64,000 nt of DNA from Ferribacterium limneticum (GTDB taxonomy: Bacteria; Pseudomonadota; Gammaproteobacteria; Burkholderiales; Rhodocyclaceae). The notes beneath the pieces are model-generated. The model saw only the letters and a list, made by a program, of their open reading frames with translations, was not told the origin of the DNA and did not search any database. This document shows, one piece after another, positions 35,468 to 43,771 of this stretch. The translations under genes were made by a program, and so were the position numbers. Each line of letters opens with the position of its first letter. The first letter of the stretch is position 1. The stretch lies in NCBI RefSeq assembly GCF_020510585.1, contig NZ_CP075190.1:1178501-1242500 (forward strand), given 5' to 3'.

Positions 35468-36121
35468 TCAGGTCAGTTCTTTCCGGCGGTTTCGGCGGAT
35501 GGCGAGGAGCAGTCCACCGCAGAGGAGCGACCAGAACATGCTCGGCTCCGGCACCGATGAGACCAGCAGGAGCGTTCCGCGATAGCTATCAAGATTTTGC
35601 ACTGGTGCTGTGCTGGCCACTGGTATCGTGATATCACCTCCCTGGCGCACGATAATCCCCCCTCCATTGCGCAGCGTAATCTGGCCCGGTTGACCCAGTG
35701 AAATCTCACCGCCGGTGCTGACTGTTACTGTCCCTCTTTCCAGAAGCGTTAGATTCCCGGGTTGCGCCACAGTCAAACGAGGCGATGTGCCGATGTCGAA
35801 TGTGGTCCAGTTGATCGCATTGATTGATACGCCTTCGGCAACGCTGACGACGCCGGTGAGCGTTTTCAGTTGGACGACGGGGGCGCTGAGTCTCAGGTCA
35901 TCAAGAAACAATGAACCGACTGCGCTGATCGTGATTCCTGAGTCCGAATCGACGCTGCCACCGATCAGCGAGAAATCGCCATCGCAGGACAGCATGGCGC
36001 CATTGGTCAGGTCGAATGACGAATTACCGGAGCAACCGATGGTGGTGATGTTCGCGTTCGATGCGGCTTGAGCGAAAACGGAAAAAAGGAGGGCAGACAG
36101 GAGCAGGGCAAGGTGGCGCAT
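35468..36121 (-). CDS. PEP-CTERM sorted protein
   Basis: A 217-residue exported protein. Signal peptide about 1-20; a beta-rich, low-charge body with repeated short hydrophobic strands (likely beta-helix, about 25-180); and a C-terminal sorting tag VPEPS - hydrophobic helix - RRNRRKE. Such proteins are processed by an exosortase and found in exopolysaccharide-producing Gram-negatives. ATG at 36121 with GGAGG upstream. It is convergent with the DsbA-like gene. The function of the body is unknown. Confidence 0.88.
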   Translation of the reverse strand: MRHLALLLSALLFSVFAQAASNANITTIGCSGNSSFDLTNGAMLSCDGDFSLIGGSVDSDSGITISAVGSLFLDDLRLSAPVVQLKTLTGVVSVAEGVSINAINWTTFDIGTSPRLTVAQPGNLTLLERGTVTVSTGGEISLGQPGQITLRNGGGIIVRQGGDITIPVASTAPVQNLDSYRGTLLLVSSVPEPSMFWSLLCGGLLLAIRRNRRKELT

Positions 36122-36244
36122 GGTCGCCTCCGGCAGAATGACAATCCTTGAAGTCTGAGCCGCCGGCATGACGCTTGAATGACAGGCGGCGCATGAGCCG
36201 GACTAGGCGCCGCCAGTTTCAGCCGGCTCGAGCCGGCCGTTGCC

Positions 36245-36649
36245 TTACCTGGCGATGTCGAGCAATTCGACTTCGAAAGTCAGCGTCGAATTGGGCGGGA
36301 TGCCGGGCACGCCGCGGCTACCGTAAGCCAGATTGGGCGGGCAAACGAGCTTGGCCTTGCCGCCGACCTTGATCTTCTGCACGCCTTCGGTCCAGCACGG
36401 AATCACCCGGTTGAGCGGGAAGGCGGCCGGCTCGTTGCGCTTGTACGAACTGTCGAATTCCTGGCCGTTGGTCAGCGTGCCGCGGTAGTGCACCTTGACC
36501 GTGTCGCTGGCCTTCGGGCTGGCGCCGCTGCCTTCCTTGAGCATGGTGATGGCGATGCCGGAGGCGGTCATTTCTTCCTTCGGTTCGGCGGCAGCGGCCG
36601 GTAAGGAGAGCGCGAGGAGGAGGGCGGTTGCGGTAGCGAGCTTTTGCAT
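36245..36649 (-). CDS. FKBP-type peptidyl-prolyl isomerase
   Basis: A 134-residue exported FKBP. Signal peptide about 1-20, then one FKBP domain with VKVHYRGTLTNGQEFDSSYKRNEPAAFPLNRVIPCWTEG, the LVCPPNLAYGSRGVPGIPPNSTLTFEVELL segment and the usual conserved Tyr/Phe/Asp pocket residues. It assists proline isomerisation of exported proteins. Cys replaces Gly in the usual VI(P)GW segment. It is a single gene with no obvious operon partner. Confidence 0.93.
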   Translation of the reverse strand: MQKLATATALLLALSLPAAAAEPKEEMTASGIAITMLKEGSGASPKASDTVKVHYRGTLTNGQEFDSSYKRNEPAAFPLNRVIPCWTEGVQKIKVGGKAKLVCPPNLAYGSRGVPGIPPNSTLTFEVELLDIAR

Positions 36650-36748
36650 GGATCTGCCTTGGTTGAGGTGGGGCGTTGAAAGTTGGCTACGTTAATGGGA
36701 AGTCGCCGGGCGAGTAAAGGGGGCCGCGAAAAAATTCTCCGCCCCGGC

Positions 36749-37738
36749 TCATTCGGTGACGGTCAGGTAAACAAGGGTCTGGTTGAGCAACTGGTAACCG
36801 ATTTCACCGAAGGTCATCGGCCCGGTGACCTCGCCTGTCCGCTTGCCTTCAAGATGCGAATTGAGGAAATTGAGGATGCAGTTGCAGGAGAAGGAAATGT
36901 CCAGCCCACTCTTGGGCAGCGCGGCCTGGAAGGCGGTGACATAGTCGGTGACCGGTGCCGCAAAGCGGTATTCGAGGCCCGGGAAGACCGGGGCGTAGAA
37001 CTCGACGCGCTTCGCCTCGTGGTCGATGCTTTTGATGCTGACGTTGATCATGGCGCCGCTGTAATCGGCGACCAGCGGCAGGCGCGTGTCGATCTGTTTT
37101 TCCAGCAGGTAATCGGCCAGGTTGCCGACTTGGCCGCCGATCAGGCAGTCGCCGGCGCTGAAACCGTTGTTCTGGAAGCTGATGCCGGCGCCGCTGCCGG
37201 GGCGGAAGAGGTTGACGATGTCGATCTGGGCGAATTTTTCGGGCGGCAGCGGCACGTCCATGACCACGGCGTCGGATTCGGAAAACTCGCCGGTGCTGCC
37301 GAGGATGACCTTGGGCGAGGTCTTGCCCAGATCGTCGAGGTGCACGCCGGCGATCCAGCCGATCAGCGGCTTCATGTACATCTCTTCGAAATTCGGGGCG
37401 TTTTGGGCAAAACTGGCGTGGGTGCCGCTGAAGGCGGGAATGATCAGGATGCTGTAGCCGTTGTCCGGCGCATTTCGGCAGATTTGCGGCAGGCTGCCGG
37501 AGTCGTAGAAGCGCAGTTGCGGCGGCGCGGCGAAGCCGCTGATTTCGCTGACGAAAACCTGCTCGCGGCTGACCGTGCCGCCTGCAGCCGCCATGAAATA
37601 GGGGATCGTGCCGCCGATCCAGTTGCCTTGCGGGAGTTGTCTTAGCGCGGCTTCATCGCCGGCGATACTGAGGTATTTGCCGGCCTCGATCAGTTCGGCG
37701 GCGCGGCCGACTGACATCAGTTCTTGTTGGGTTTTCAT
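36749..37738 (-). CDS. Conserved protein of unknown function
   Basis: A 329-residue soluble alpha/beta protein. Features visible: an N-terminal helix (SVGRAAELIEAGKYLSIAGDE), a GGTIPYFMAAAGG segment, a GEFSESDAVVMDV strand, GSGAGISFQNNGFSAGDCLIGGQ, and a Cys pair in SFSCNCILNFLN near the C-terminus. There is no signal peptide or membrane helix. The layout is faintly reminiscent of FIST-type sensor proteins, but I cannot assign a family. It lies 20 nt downstream of the 38445 gene on the same strand and is probably cotranscribed. Confidence 0.75.
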   Translation of the reverse strand: MKTQQELMSVGRAAELIEAGKYLSIAGDEAALRQLPQGNWIGGTIPYFMAAAGGTVSREQVFVSEISGFAAPPQLRFYDSGSLPQICRNAPDNGYSILIIPAFSGTHASFAQNAPNFEEMYMKPLIGWIAGVHLDDLGKTSPKVILGSTGEFSESDAVVMDVPLPPEKFAQIDIVNLFRPGSGAGISFQNNGFSAGDCLIGGQVGNLADYLLEKQIDTRLPLVADYSGAMINVSIKSIDHEAKRVEFYAPVFPGLEYRFAAPVTDYVTAFQAALPKSGLDISFSCNCILNFLNSHLEGKRTGEVTGPMTFGEIGYQLLNQTLVYLTVTE

Positions 37739-37758
37739 TTTTTTGCCAGTGGTGTGGT

Positions 37759-38445
37759 TCAGTTTCGGGCAAGTTGCGCCAGTTCGTGGCTCAGCATTTT
37801 TTCGTGGCGTGTGAAGTAGCGCTGCAGTTCATGGGCTTTCAGATTGCGCACTTCGCTGTCGCCGATGACCGAGAATTGCTCGCGCAGTTTGGTCAGTAAC
37901 AGCTTGAGGCTGAGGATGCGGATGTCGAGCTGGAGGCTGCCGCTGAGCAATTCTTCCCAGATCGGGTCGTTGGGGGCCGGGACCTGGGCGGAGTTTGCAT
38001 CGGCTGCGCTGCCCTGGGCGGACAGGCCGGATTTGCCGGTGTCCAGGCGATGCTTGAATTTCCATAGATCAGCGACGGGCAGGTCGAGCAGGGCGCAGAC
38101 CGAGGCGAAGCTGACGCCTTGCATGAACATGCCGGCAATCTGCCGGGCGAAGGCGCGGGTAAATGGCTGGCTGGCTTCGCCCAGCCACTGCAGATCGGCG
38201 TCTTCCACATCGCTGGGGATGACGGCATGAACGATGCAACGCGCATTGCCGATGTTGATGTGACGCCAGATCTGTTCGCTGCCGGGCGTGGGGCTGCTGC
38301 GCGTGGCGAAGAACCAGCCGCTGCGCTGGGCTTCGCGGGAGACCCAGATGTCGATCTGGCTTTTGCCGAGGTCGTTGCGGACGCGGACGATGCGCCAGGG
38401 GGCATGAATGGCCAGGGTGTGATGCAATAACTCTTCAAGCTTCAT
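37759..38445 (-). CDS. Unknown protein resembling the N-terminus of ISL3 transposases
   Basis: A 228-residue protein. The middle section (IWRHINIGNARCIVHAVIPS ... FTRAFARQIAGMFMQGVSFASVCALLDLP) resembles the zinc-finger-like and helix-turn-helix region of ISL3-family transposases. The DDE catalytic domain is absent and only one Cys of the finger is left. The C-terminal 70 residues are helical and charged. It may be a domesticated DNA-binding protein. It is followed at 20 nt by the unknown 329-residue gene. Confidence 0.65.
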   Translation of the reverse strand: MKLEELLHHTLAIHAPWRIVRVRNDLGKSQIDIWVSREAQRSGWFFATRSSPTPGSEQIWRHINIGNARCIVHAVIPSDVEDADLQWLGEASQPFTRAFARQIAGMFMQGVSFASVCALLDLPVADLWKFKHRLDTGKSGLSAQGSAADANSAQVPAPNDPIWEELLSGSLQLDIRILSLKLLLTKLREQFSVIGDSEVRNLKAHELQRYFTRHEKMLSHELAQLARN

Positions 38446-38611
38446 CGGTTGTCTCCAGGTCGCTCACTTGCTGCAGTGGGTCGGGGTTTTTTTTCTGATT
38501 TATGCCTTTAGCAAGGAGCGTGCTAGCCGAAAAATGCTGTCCGTTCAGCGATTTTTGCTCCAGTAACTGTGGAAAATACGAACGATTGCTGCAAATCAAA
38601 GCAGGTGTTCT

Positions 38612-38645
38612 ACGGTCGACCGGAAAAAACGGTCAAGAATGAAAA
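38612..38645 (+). repeat. 34-bp dispersed repeat, copy 10
   Basis: ACGGTCGACCGG, six A, then CGGTCAAGAATGAAAA. Confidence 0.9.
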
Positions 38646-38780
38646 CCGGCATCTCCATAAAACCTTGAGTTTTTTTGGTGTTTTTCCGCGCTACCTCATG
38701 ATTTTCATGAGCCTCATTTGGCGATTGCCGCGTCGCCCTTTCGTGGCGCTTTGCCGATAATCAGATTGAGGTCGCCTTGC

Positions 38781-38814
38781 ACGGTCGACCGGAATATTTG
38801 GCCAAAAATGAAAT
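38781..38814 (+). repeat. 34-bp dispersed repeat, copy 11
   Basis: ACGGTCGACCGG, AATATTT, then GGCCAAAAATGAAAT; closest to the consensus tail. Confidence 0.92.
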
Positions 38815-38843
38815 TCCGCATCAACCTGAATAAGACAAAAATC

Positions 38844-40928
38844 ATGAGACAACACCCGAAGCGCCTCGCCGTCATCCTCGCTGCCACCTTTCCCTGCTTC
38901 GGCATCGCCGCCGAAACGGCGCTGACCCTCGATTCAGTCGTCGTCAGCGGCAGCCGCGTCGAACACAACACGTTTGACCTGCCGGCCGCCGTCGACGTTG
39001 TCGATGCCGCTCGCATCGGCGCCGATCAGGCGCGGGTCAATGCTTCGGAGGCGCTGGCTGCGGTGCCTGGCATCACGGTGCAGAATCGCCAGAACTACGC
39101 CCAGGATCTGCAGATTTCGTCGCGCGGTTTCGGTGCCCGGTCGGCCTTTGGCGTGCGCGGCATTCGCCTGATCTCCGACGGCATTCCGGCCTCGATGCCG
39201 GATGGCCAGGGACAGGCGGCCACCTTTAACCTCGATCGCGCCGAGCGCATTGAAGTCCTGCGCGGCCCGCTGGCCGTCGTTTATGGCAATCATGCCGGCG
39301 GCGTCATCCAGATGTTCACGCCGGACGGCAAGGGCCGGCCGAGCGTTGAAGGTAGCTTCGTCGCTGGCAGCGACAACATGTGGAAGACCGACGTCAGCGC
39401 CCAGGGCGAAGTCGGCGGCCTCGGCTACGTCATCGACACCTCGCATTTCGCCACCGACGGCTACCGCGACCACAGCAAGGCCGAACGCGACCAGAGCATG
39501 GTCAAGCTGACCTACCGGCCGAGCCAGGACGGCAAGCTGACTTTCATTGCCAACAGCTTCAAGCAGACGGCCGACGATCCGCAGGGCCTTACCTGGGCTG
39601 CCTACCAGGCCAATCCGCGCAGCGTCGCCCAGCCGGTGCTCGACTTCAACACGCGCAAGAGCATCGACCATAAGCAGGGCGGGCTGACTTACGAGCACCG
39701 CTTCGGCGATCACTCGGTGCAGGCATCGGTCTATGCCGGGCAACGCTCGACGATTCAATATCAGTCGATTCCGGCTGGCCCGCAAGGCAACGCGAAACAC
39801 TCCGGCGGCGTCATCGATTTCGACCGCGATTTTGCCGGTGCCTCGACGCGCTGGATCGGCCGCTTTCAGCTGGCCGGTGGCAAGTTGACGACGACGGTCG
39901 GCGTCGACTACGAGCAATCGATCGACAACCGGCGCGGCTACGAGAACTTCATCGGCGCCACGCTCGGCGTCAAGGGTGTCCAGCGTCGGGCCGAAGAAGA
40001 CCGTGTTGCCAGCTTTGATCAATACGCCCAGGCCGAATGGCAGGGCGAGCGCTGGACTTTCAGCGGCGGCGTTCGGCACAGCAATGTCTCGTTCAGCGTC
40101 AAGGATGCCTACCTGAGCAACGGCAACGATGGCGGCAGCGTCAGCTACGAGAAGACGACCCCGACCATCGCCGCCATGTTCCGCCTGACGCCGACGGTGA
40201 ATATTTATGCCAGCGCCGCCCGTGGCTTCGAGGCGCCAACCTTTAACGAACTGTTCTATTCCGGTGTCGGCGGCACTTTCAGCTACAACCTCAAGCCGTC
40301 GACCAGCACGCACTACGAAACCGGCCTGAAAGCCTTTATCGGCAGCGATACGCGCCTTGACTTGGCCGTTTTCCAGATCGAAACCGAGGATGAACTGGTC
40401 GTCGATTCCGCCTCCGGCGGCCGGACGACTTACCGCAATGCCGGGCAGACCCTGCGCCGCGGCCTCGAAGCCGGACTCGACAGTCGCTGGGCCAACAACC
40501 TCTCCACCCGCCTCGCTTACACGCTGCTCGACGCCCGCTACGACGAAGCCTTCACCACCTCGTCCGGCCTGATCAATTCCGGCAACCGCCTGCCCGGTGT
40601 TCCTGCCCAGAGCCTGTTCGGCGAACTGGCCTGGAAGCATCCGGCCAGCGGCTTCCATGCCGCCGTCGAGGGCGTTGCCCGGAGCAAGGTATACGTCGAG
40701 GACACCAACACGAGGCAGGCGGCCCCGGCCTACGCCATCGCCAACCTGCGGTTCGGCATCGAGCGCAAGGTCGGTGACCTGAACCTGCGTACCTTCCTGC
40801 GTTTCGACAACATTTTCGATCGCCAGTACGTCGGCTCGGTCATCGTCGGCGACGGCAACAGCCGTTACTACGAAGCGGCACCGGGACGCACCTGGCTGGC
40901 CGGCGTCAGCGCCCGATATTCCTTTTGA
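38844..40928 (+). CDS. pqqU: TonB-dependent receptor, YncD/PqqU-like (PQQ uptake)
   Basis: A 694-residue receptor: signal peptide about 1-22, plug about 35-150, barrel ending in the aromatic SARYSF. It matches my recollection of E. coli YncD closely along its length: VQNRQNYAQDLQ, IRLISDGIPASMPDGQGQ, the DDPQGLTWA segment, QYQSIPAGPQ, RGFEAPTFNEL, VVDSASGGRTTYRNAGQT and DRQYVGSVIV. YncD was identified as the PQQ receptor PqqU, so this gene may import PQQ for the apo-dehydrogenases; no pqq biosynthesis gene is in the window. ATG at 38844 is preferred, with 38808 (inside the repeat) as alternative. Confidence 0.82.
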   Translation: MRQHPKRLAVILAATFPCFGIAAETALTLDSVVVSGSRVEHNTFDLPAAVDVVDAARIGADQARVNASEALAAVPGITVQNRQNYAQDLQISSRGFGARSAFGVRGIRLISDGIPASMPDGQGQAATFNLDRAERIEVLRGPLAVVYGNHAGGVIQMFTPDGKGRPSVEGSFVAGSDNMWKTDVSAQGEVGGLGYVIDTSHFATDGYRDHSKAERDQSMVKLTYRPSQDGKLTFIANSFKQTADDPQGLTWAAYQANPRSVAQPVLDFNTRKSIDHKQGGLTYEHRFGDHSVQASVYAGQRSTIQYQSIPAGPQGNAKHSGGVIDFDRDFAGASTRWIGRFQLAGGKLTTTVGVDYEQSIDNRRGYENFIGATLGVKGVQRRAEEDRVASFDQYAQAEWQGERWTFSGGVRHSNVSFSVKDAYLSNGNDGGSVSYEKTTPTIAAMFRLTPTVNIYASAARGFEAPTFNELFYSGVGGTFSYNLKPSTSTHYETGLKAFIGSDTRLDLAVFQIETEDELVVDSASGGRTTYRNAGQTLRRGLEAGLDSRWANNLSTRLAYTLLDARYDEAFTTSSGLINSGNRLPGVPAQSLFGELAWKHPASGFHAAVEGVARSKVYVEDTNTRQAAPAYAIANLRFGIERKVGDLNLRTFLRFDNIFDRQYVGSVIVGDGNSRYYEAAPGRTWLAGVSARYSF

Positions 40929-40950
40929 GCACCTCCATTCCAACCGCTCA

Positions 40951-40975
40951 AGCCCGGCCTCGGTCGGGCTTTTTT
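40951..40975 (+). terminator. Terminator of the PqqU-like receptor gene
   Basis: AGCCCG / CGGGCT stem with GC-rich loop followed by TTTTTT. Confidence 0.92.
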
Positions 40976-41069
40976 ACGTCTGATGAAACGCTGAACACTG
41001 TTTCATTTTGGCTCAATGAAGCAGCAATTGTCCTGAAAATGAACGTGTCGAACTGTTCAGGTGCTTGCT

Positions 41070-41097
41070 ACGGTCAACCGGGAAAATGCCTTGAAAT
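41070..41097 (+). repeat. 34-bp dispersed repeat, copy 12 (6 nt shorter)
   Basis: ACGGTCAACCGG and a GAAAA tract, then TGCCTTGAAAT. The region between the tract and the tail has lost 6 nt, giving 28 nt in all. Confidence 0.75.
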
Positions 41098-41264
41098 CGA
41101 CGTGGCGACTGGCTTTGCGCAAATTTTCAGGCGCTTTTCGACGGGCTGGCACGGGCTTCGCAACTCATAACGCTGAACGCTGCCCTCGGGGAGAGGGGAG
41201 ATTCGTGCGGGGCGGGATACGCTTCGAGGTTAATTCACACAAAAGATGATTGAGGAGCAATTCA

Positions 41265-42368
41265 ATGCAGAAAAAACTTATCGCGCTGGCCGTTGCGGCT
41301 GTTACTTCCGGTGCAGCTTTCGCGCAAACCAACGTCACCATCTACGGTAACGTCGATATGGGTGTCATGTTCCGTCAAGGCAGTAACGGCGCGGTCGCCA
41401 ATGGCCAGTCGCAGTACGATCTGCAGAGCGCTGCTTCGCAGAGCCACATCGGCTTCAAGGGCGTCGAGGATCTGGGCAACGGCCTGAAGGCACTGTTCGA
41501 CCTGCAATATCGCATTAGCCCGGACACCAATACGGGTCTGGCCTCGGCCGGCCACCAGTACGTCGGCCTGACCGGCGGTTTCGGTACGGCCGTTGCCGGT
41601 TACCTGGACGGCATCCGTTACGGCATCTACGGCAAGTACAGCCCGTTCGGCAACTACTCGATCGCCAGCCTGACGTCGATGACCACCCAGTACGACCGCG
41701 CGGCCAATGCGCTTGCCTACATTTCGCCGTCCTTTTCCGGCTTCACCGTGATCCTAGCTACTGCCACCAATACGCAGGGTGCCGAAGGTACCTTGAACAC
41801 TTCCCATTCCCTGTCCACGCGGTCGCCCCTTGGTGGCAACACTGGCGATGACCGCCTGCTATCGGCCAACCTGATCTATGCGAATGGCCCGCTGAGCATC
41901 GATCTCGATTATGAAACGACCCGGGCTGTCGGCTATGACAGCGACCGCCTATACGTCGCTACTGCTGGCGCTTCCTACGATTTCGGAGTGGTCAAGGTCA
42001 GCGGCCTCTACGACGTTATCAAGGGCGATGTGAACTCGTTCATTGGCGGCAACGTAGTTGGTGCCGCCTTTGGCCTGGCGGCCAACCAGAAGTACGATCG
42101 CCGCAACTGGTTCGTCGGCGCCACGGTGCCGCTCGGCAAGTTCTCCGTGATGGGCATGTTCGGCCAGGTCAAGGACAGGACCCTGACCGACGCCGATGCC
42201 TGGAAGCTGGGGGTCGGCGCGCGCTACGCCATGTCCAAGCGTACCGAACTGTACGCCGACTACGCTCATATCAAGAACGACACCAACGGGGCCTACACCA
42301 TCGGTAACAATATTGGCGCCGGCGTCGGCGTCAATGGCCTGGCGATGGGTATCAAGCACTCGTTCTAA
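41265..42368 (+). CDS. Gram-negative general porin
   Basis: A 367-residue outer-membrane porin of the Burkholderia/Bordetella type. Signal peptide about 1-20, opening TNVTIYGNVDMG, SHIGFKGVEDLGNGLKALFDLQY, YVGLTGGFG, TQYDRAANALAY, and a C-terminal GIKHSF with final Phe. It forms 16-stranded trimers for small solutes. TGAGGAG precedes the ATG. A very strong terminator follows at 42456. Confidence 0.94.
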   Translation: MQKKLIALAVAAVTSGAAFAQTNVTIYGNVDMGVMFRQGSNGAVANGQSQYDLQSAASQSHIGFKGVEDLGNGLKALFDLQYRISPDTNTGLASAGHQYVGLTGGFGTAVAGYLDGIRYGIYGKYSPFGNYSIASLTSMTTQYDRAANALAYISPSFSGFTVILATATNTQGAEGTLNTSHSLSTRSPLGGNTGDDRLLSANLIYANGPLSIDLDYETTRAVGYDSDRLYVATAGASYDFGVVKVSGLYDVIKGDVNSFIGGNVVGAAFGLAANQKYDRRNWFVGATVPLGKFSVMGMFGQVKDRTLTDADAWKLGVGARYAMSKRTELYADYAHIKNDTNGAYTIGNNIGAGVGVNGLAMGIKHSF

Positions 42369-42434
42369 GAAACCGATTTACCCGGACGGTTCACTCTTCC
42401 TTTGAATCGCCCGGGCAACGAACTCTTGCGTCAG

Positions 42435-42932
42435 ATGTTTTCTGTACATCTGTTTGGGACGCCCCACGGGGCGTCCCATTTTTTTCTGGTTTTCCTGTCG
42501 CTGCTCTGTATTTCCCTACCATCGATCGCCGATGATACGGTCGTCCTCAGGGTCAGCAATTCCGATTTCCGGACAGCCCACGACGGGCTGATTGAAGCCA
42601 TCGAGAGCGAAGGTCTGGTGGTTGGCAGCGTCCTCCCGTTTCGTGACATGCTGGCCCGCACGGCTGTTGGTGACGACACGATCCCCTATCGCGAAGCTGA
42701 AATCGTCCAGTTCTGCAGCAGCCTGCTGGCCGCCGAGCTGGTCCGCGAAGCGCCGGCGCAACTGACCCTTTGCCCGCTGTCAATTGCGCTCTATACCCTG
42801 GTGGAAAAGTCATCGGAAATCCGGTTGGCGTATCGCTCGCCGGGTAACTCGACCGCCGGTCGGCAGCGTGCCGAATCACTCTTGCAGCGCATCGCCCAGC
42901 GCGCAGCGGAGCTTGCCCACCTGCGCTGGTAA
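42435..42932 (+). CDS. DUF302-family exported protein
   Basis: A protein of about 165 residues with a hydrophobic N-terminus (LVFLSLLCISLPSIADD) acting as signal peptide, then one DUF302 domain (SNSDFRTAHDGLIEAIESEGLVVGS ... FCSSLLAAELVREAPAQLTLCPLSIALY). The start is uncertain: ATG at 42435 lies before, and the signal peptide runs through, the porin terminator hairpin, with no ATG after it. A TTG at 42402 is another option. No good ribosome site is visible. DUF302 proteins are small periplasmic proteins of unclear role. Confidence 0.72.
   Translation: MFSVHLFGTPHGASHFFLVFLSLLCISLPSIADDTVVLRVSNSDFRTAHDGLIEAIESEGLVVGSVLPFRDMLARTAVGDDTIPYREAEIVQFCSSLLAAELVREAPAQLTLCPLSIALYTLVEKSSEIRLAYRSPGNSTAGRQRAESLLQRIAQRAAELAHLRW
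42456..42485 (+). terminator. Porin terminator overlapping the DUF302 gene start
   Basis: Perfect 10-bp stem GGGACGCCCC / GGGGCGTCCC followed by ATTTTTTT. It lies inside the reading frame of the following DUF302 protein. Confidence 0.95.
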
Positions 42933-42939
42933 GCCTCAC

Positions 42940-43686
42940 TCAGGAGGCGCGGTGATTCATCAGGGCTTTGAGCCCGTTGACGTTCAGAATCCGGATGTGC
43001 TTCTGCTGAACGGCGATGTGGCCTTCTTCCTGGAAGCGGGAGAAGGCACGCGAGACGGTTTCCAGCTTGAGGCCAAGATAGCTGCCGATTTCCTCGCGGG
43101 TCATGCGCAGGTAGAACTCGGCGTGCGAAAAACCCCGCGCCGTAAAACGCTGCGACAGGTTGAGCAGGAAGGCGGCCAGTCTTTCCTCGGCGCGCATTGT
43201 GCCCAGCAGCATCATGACGCCATGATCGCGGACGATTTCCCGGCTCATCACCTTGTGGAAATGATGCTGCAGCGTGTGGATTTCACGTGACAGCACTTCC
43301 AGTCGCGAGAACGGAATGGCGCAGATCTCGCTGTCTTCGAGCGCAATGGCGTTGCAGGTGTGGTGTTCGGTGCTGATGCCGTCGAGACCGAGCAATTCGC
43401 CGGCCATCTGGAAACCCGTTACCTGGTCGCGGCCGTCTTCGAGCAGCACATCGGTTTTGAAGAAACCGCTGCGAATCGCGTAGATGGCATCGAAAGCTTC
43501 ACCGGCGCGGTAGAGATTGTCACCGCGCTTGATCCGGCGACGGGTCGATACCAGATCGTCAAGACGCTCCAGTTCTTCGAGGCTGAGACCGTACGGCAGG
43601 CACAGTTCGCGCAGGTTACAATTGGAGCACGCCGTCTTGATGACCGACAGCGAGAGCTCCTGATTTAGCGGGTGTGTTTGAGCCAT
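42940..43686 (-). CDS. fnr: FNR, oxygen-sensing global regulator
   Basis: A 248-residue Crp/Fnr-family protein. With the ATG at 43686, cysteines fall at 20, 23, 29 and 122, exactly the positions of the [4Fe-4S] ligands of E. coli FNR. It has a cyclic-nucleotide-like beta-roll, a dimer helix and a C-terminal helix-turn-helix (MTREEIGSYLGLKLETVSRAFSRF) with the ETVSR recognition residues of FNR. It controls the shift to low oxygen. It diverges from hemN across an FNR box at 43704, which may serve both genes. Confidence 0.95.
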   Translation of the reverse strand: MAQTHPLNQELSLSVIKTACSNCNLRELCLPYGLSLEELERLDDLVSTRRRIKRGDNLYRAGEAFDAIYAIRSGFFKTDVLLEDGRDQVTGFQMAGELLGLDGISTEHHTCNAIALEDSEICAIPFSRLEVLSREIHTLQHHFHKVMSREIVRDHGVMMLLGTMRAEERLAAFLLNLSQRFTARGFSHAEFYLRMTREEIGSYLGLKLETVSRAFSRFQEEGHIAVQQKHIRILNVNGLKALMNHRAS

Positions 43687-43703
43687 TTGCAACCTGAGTT
43701 CGC

Positions 43704-43717
43704 TTGATCCATGTCAA
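43704..43717. promoter_or_regulatory. FNR box between fnr and hemN
   Basis: TTGATCCATGTCAA matches TTGAT-N4-ATCAA at 9 of 10 positions. It lies 18 bp from the fnr start and 55 bp from the hemN start. Confidence 0.8.
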
Positions 43718-43771
43718 CCATAAAATCGAACCTTCCGAACATAATCAGACCTACTTTTAGTGGCCGGCCCA

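Larger units (their letters stand above)
38446..38843. other. Intergenic region with two direct copies of the dispersed repeat
   Basis: About 400 bp without a supported gene, containing repeat copies 10 and 11 in the same orientation, 169 bp apart. The second supplies an ATG (38808) in frame with the downstream receptor. No clear -35/-10 pair stands out. Confidence 0.6.
40929..41264. other. Intergenic region before the porin
   Basis: 336 bp. It holds the receptor terminator, the short repeat copy 12 and then about 165 bp upstream of the porin that must contain its promoter. I see no coding frame with support. Confidence 0.6.

Noticed and set aside
38934..40943. 669-codon frame opposite the PqqU-like receptor
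   Set aside because: Antisense shadow; the plus strand has signal peptide, plug and barrel.
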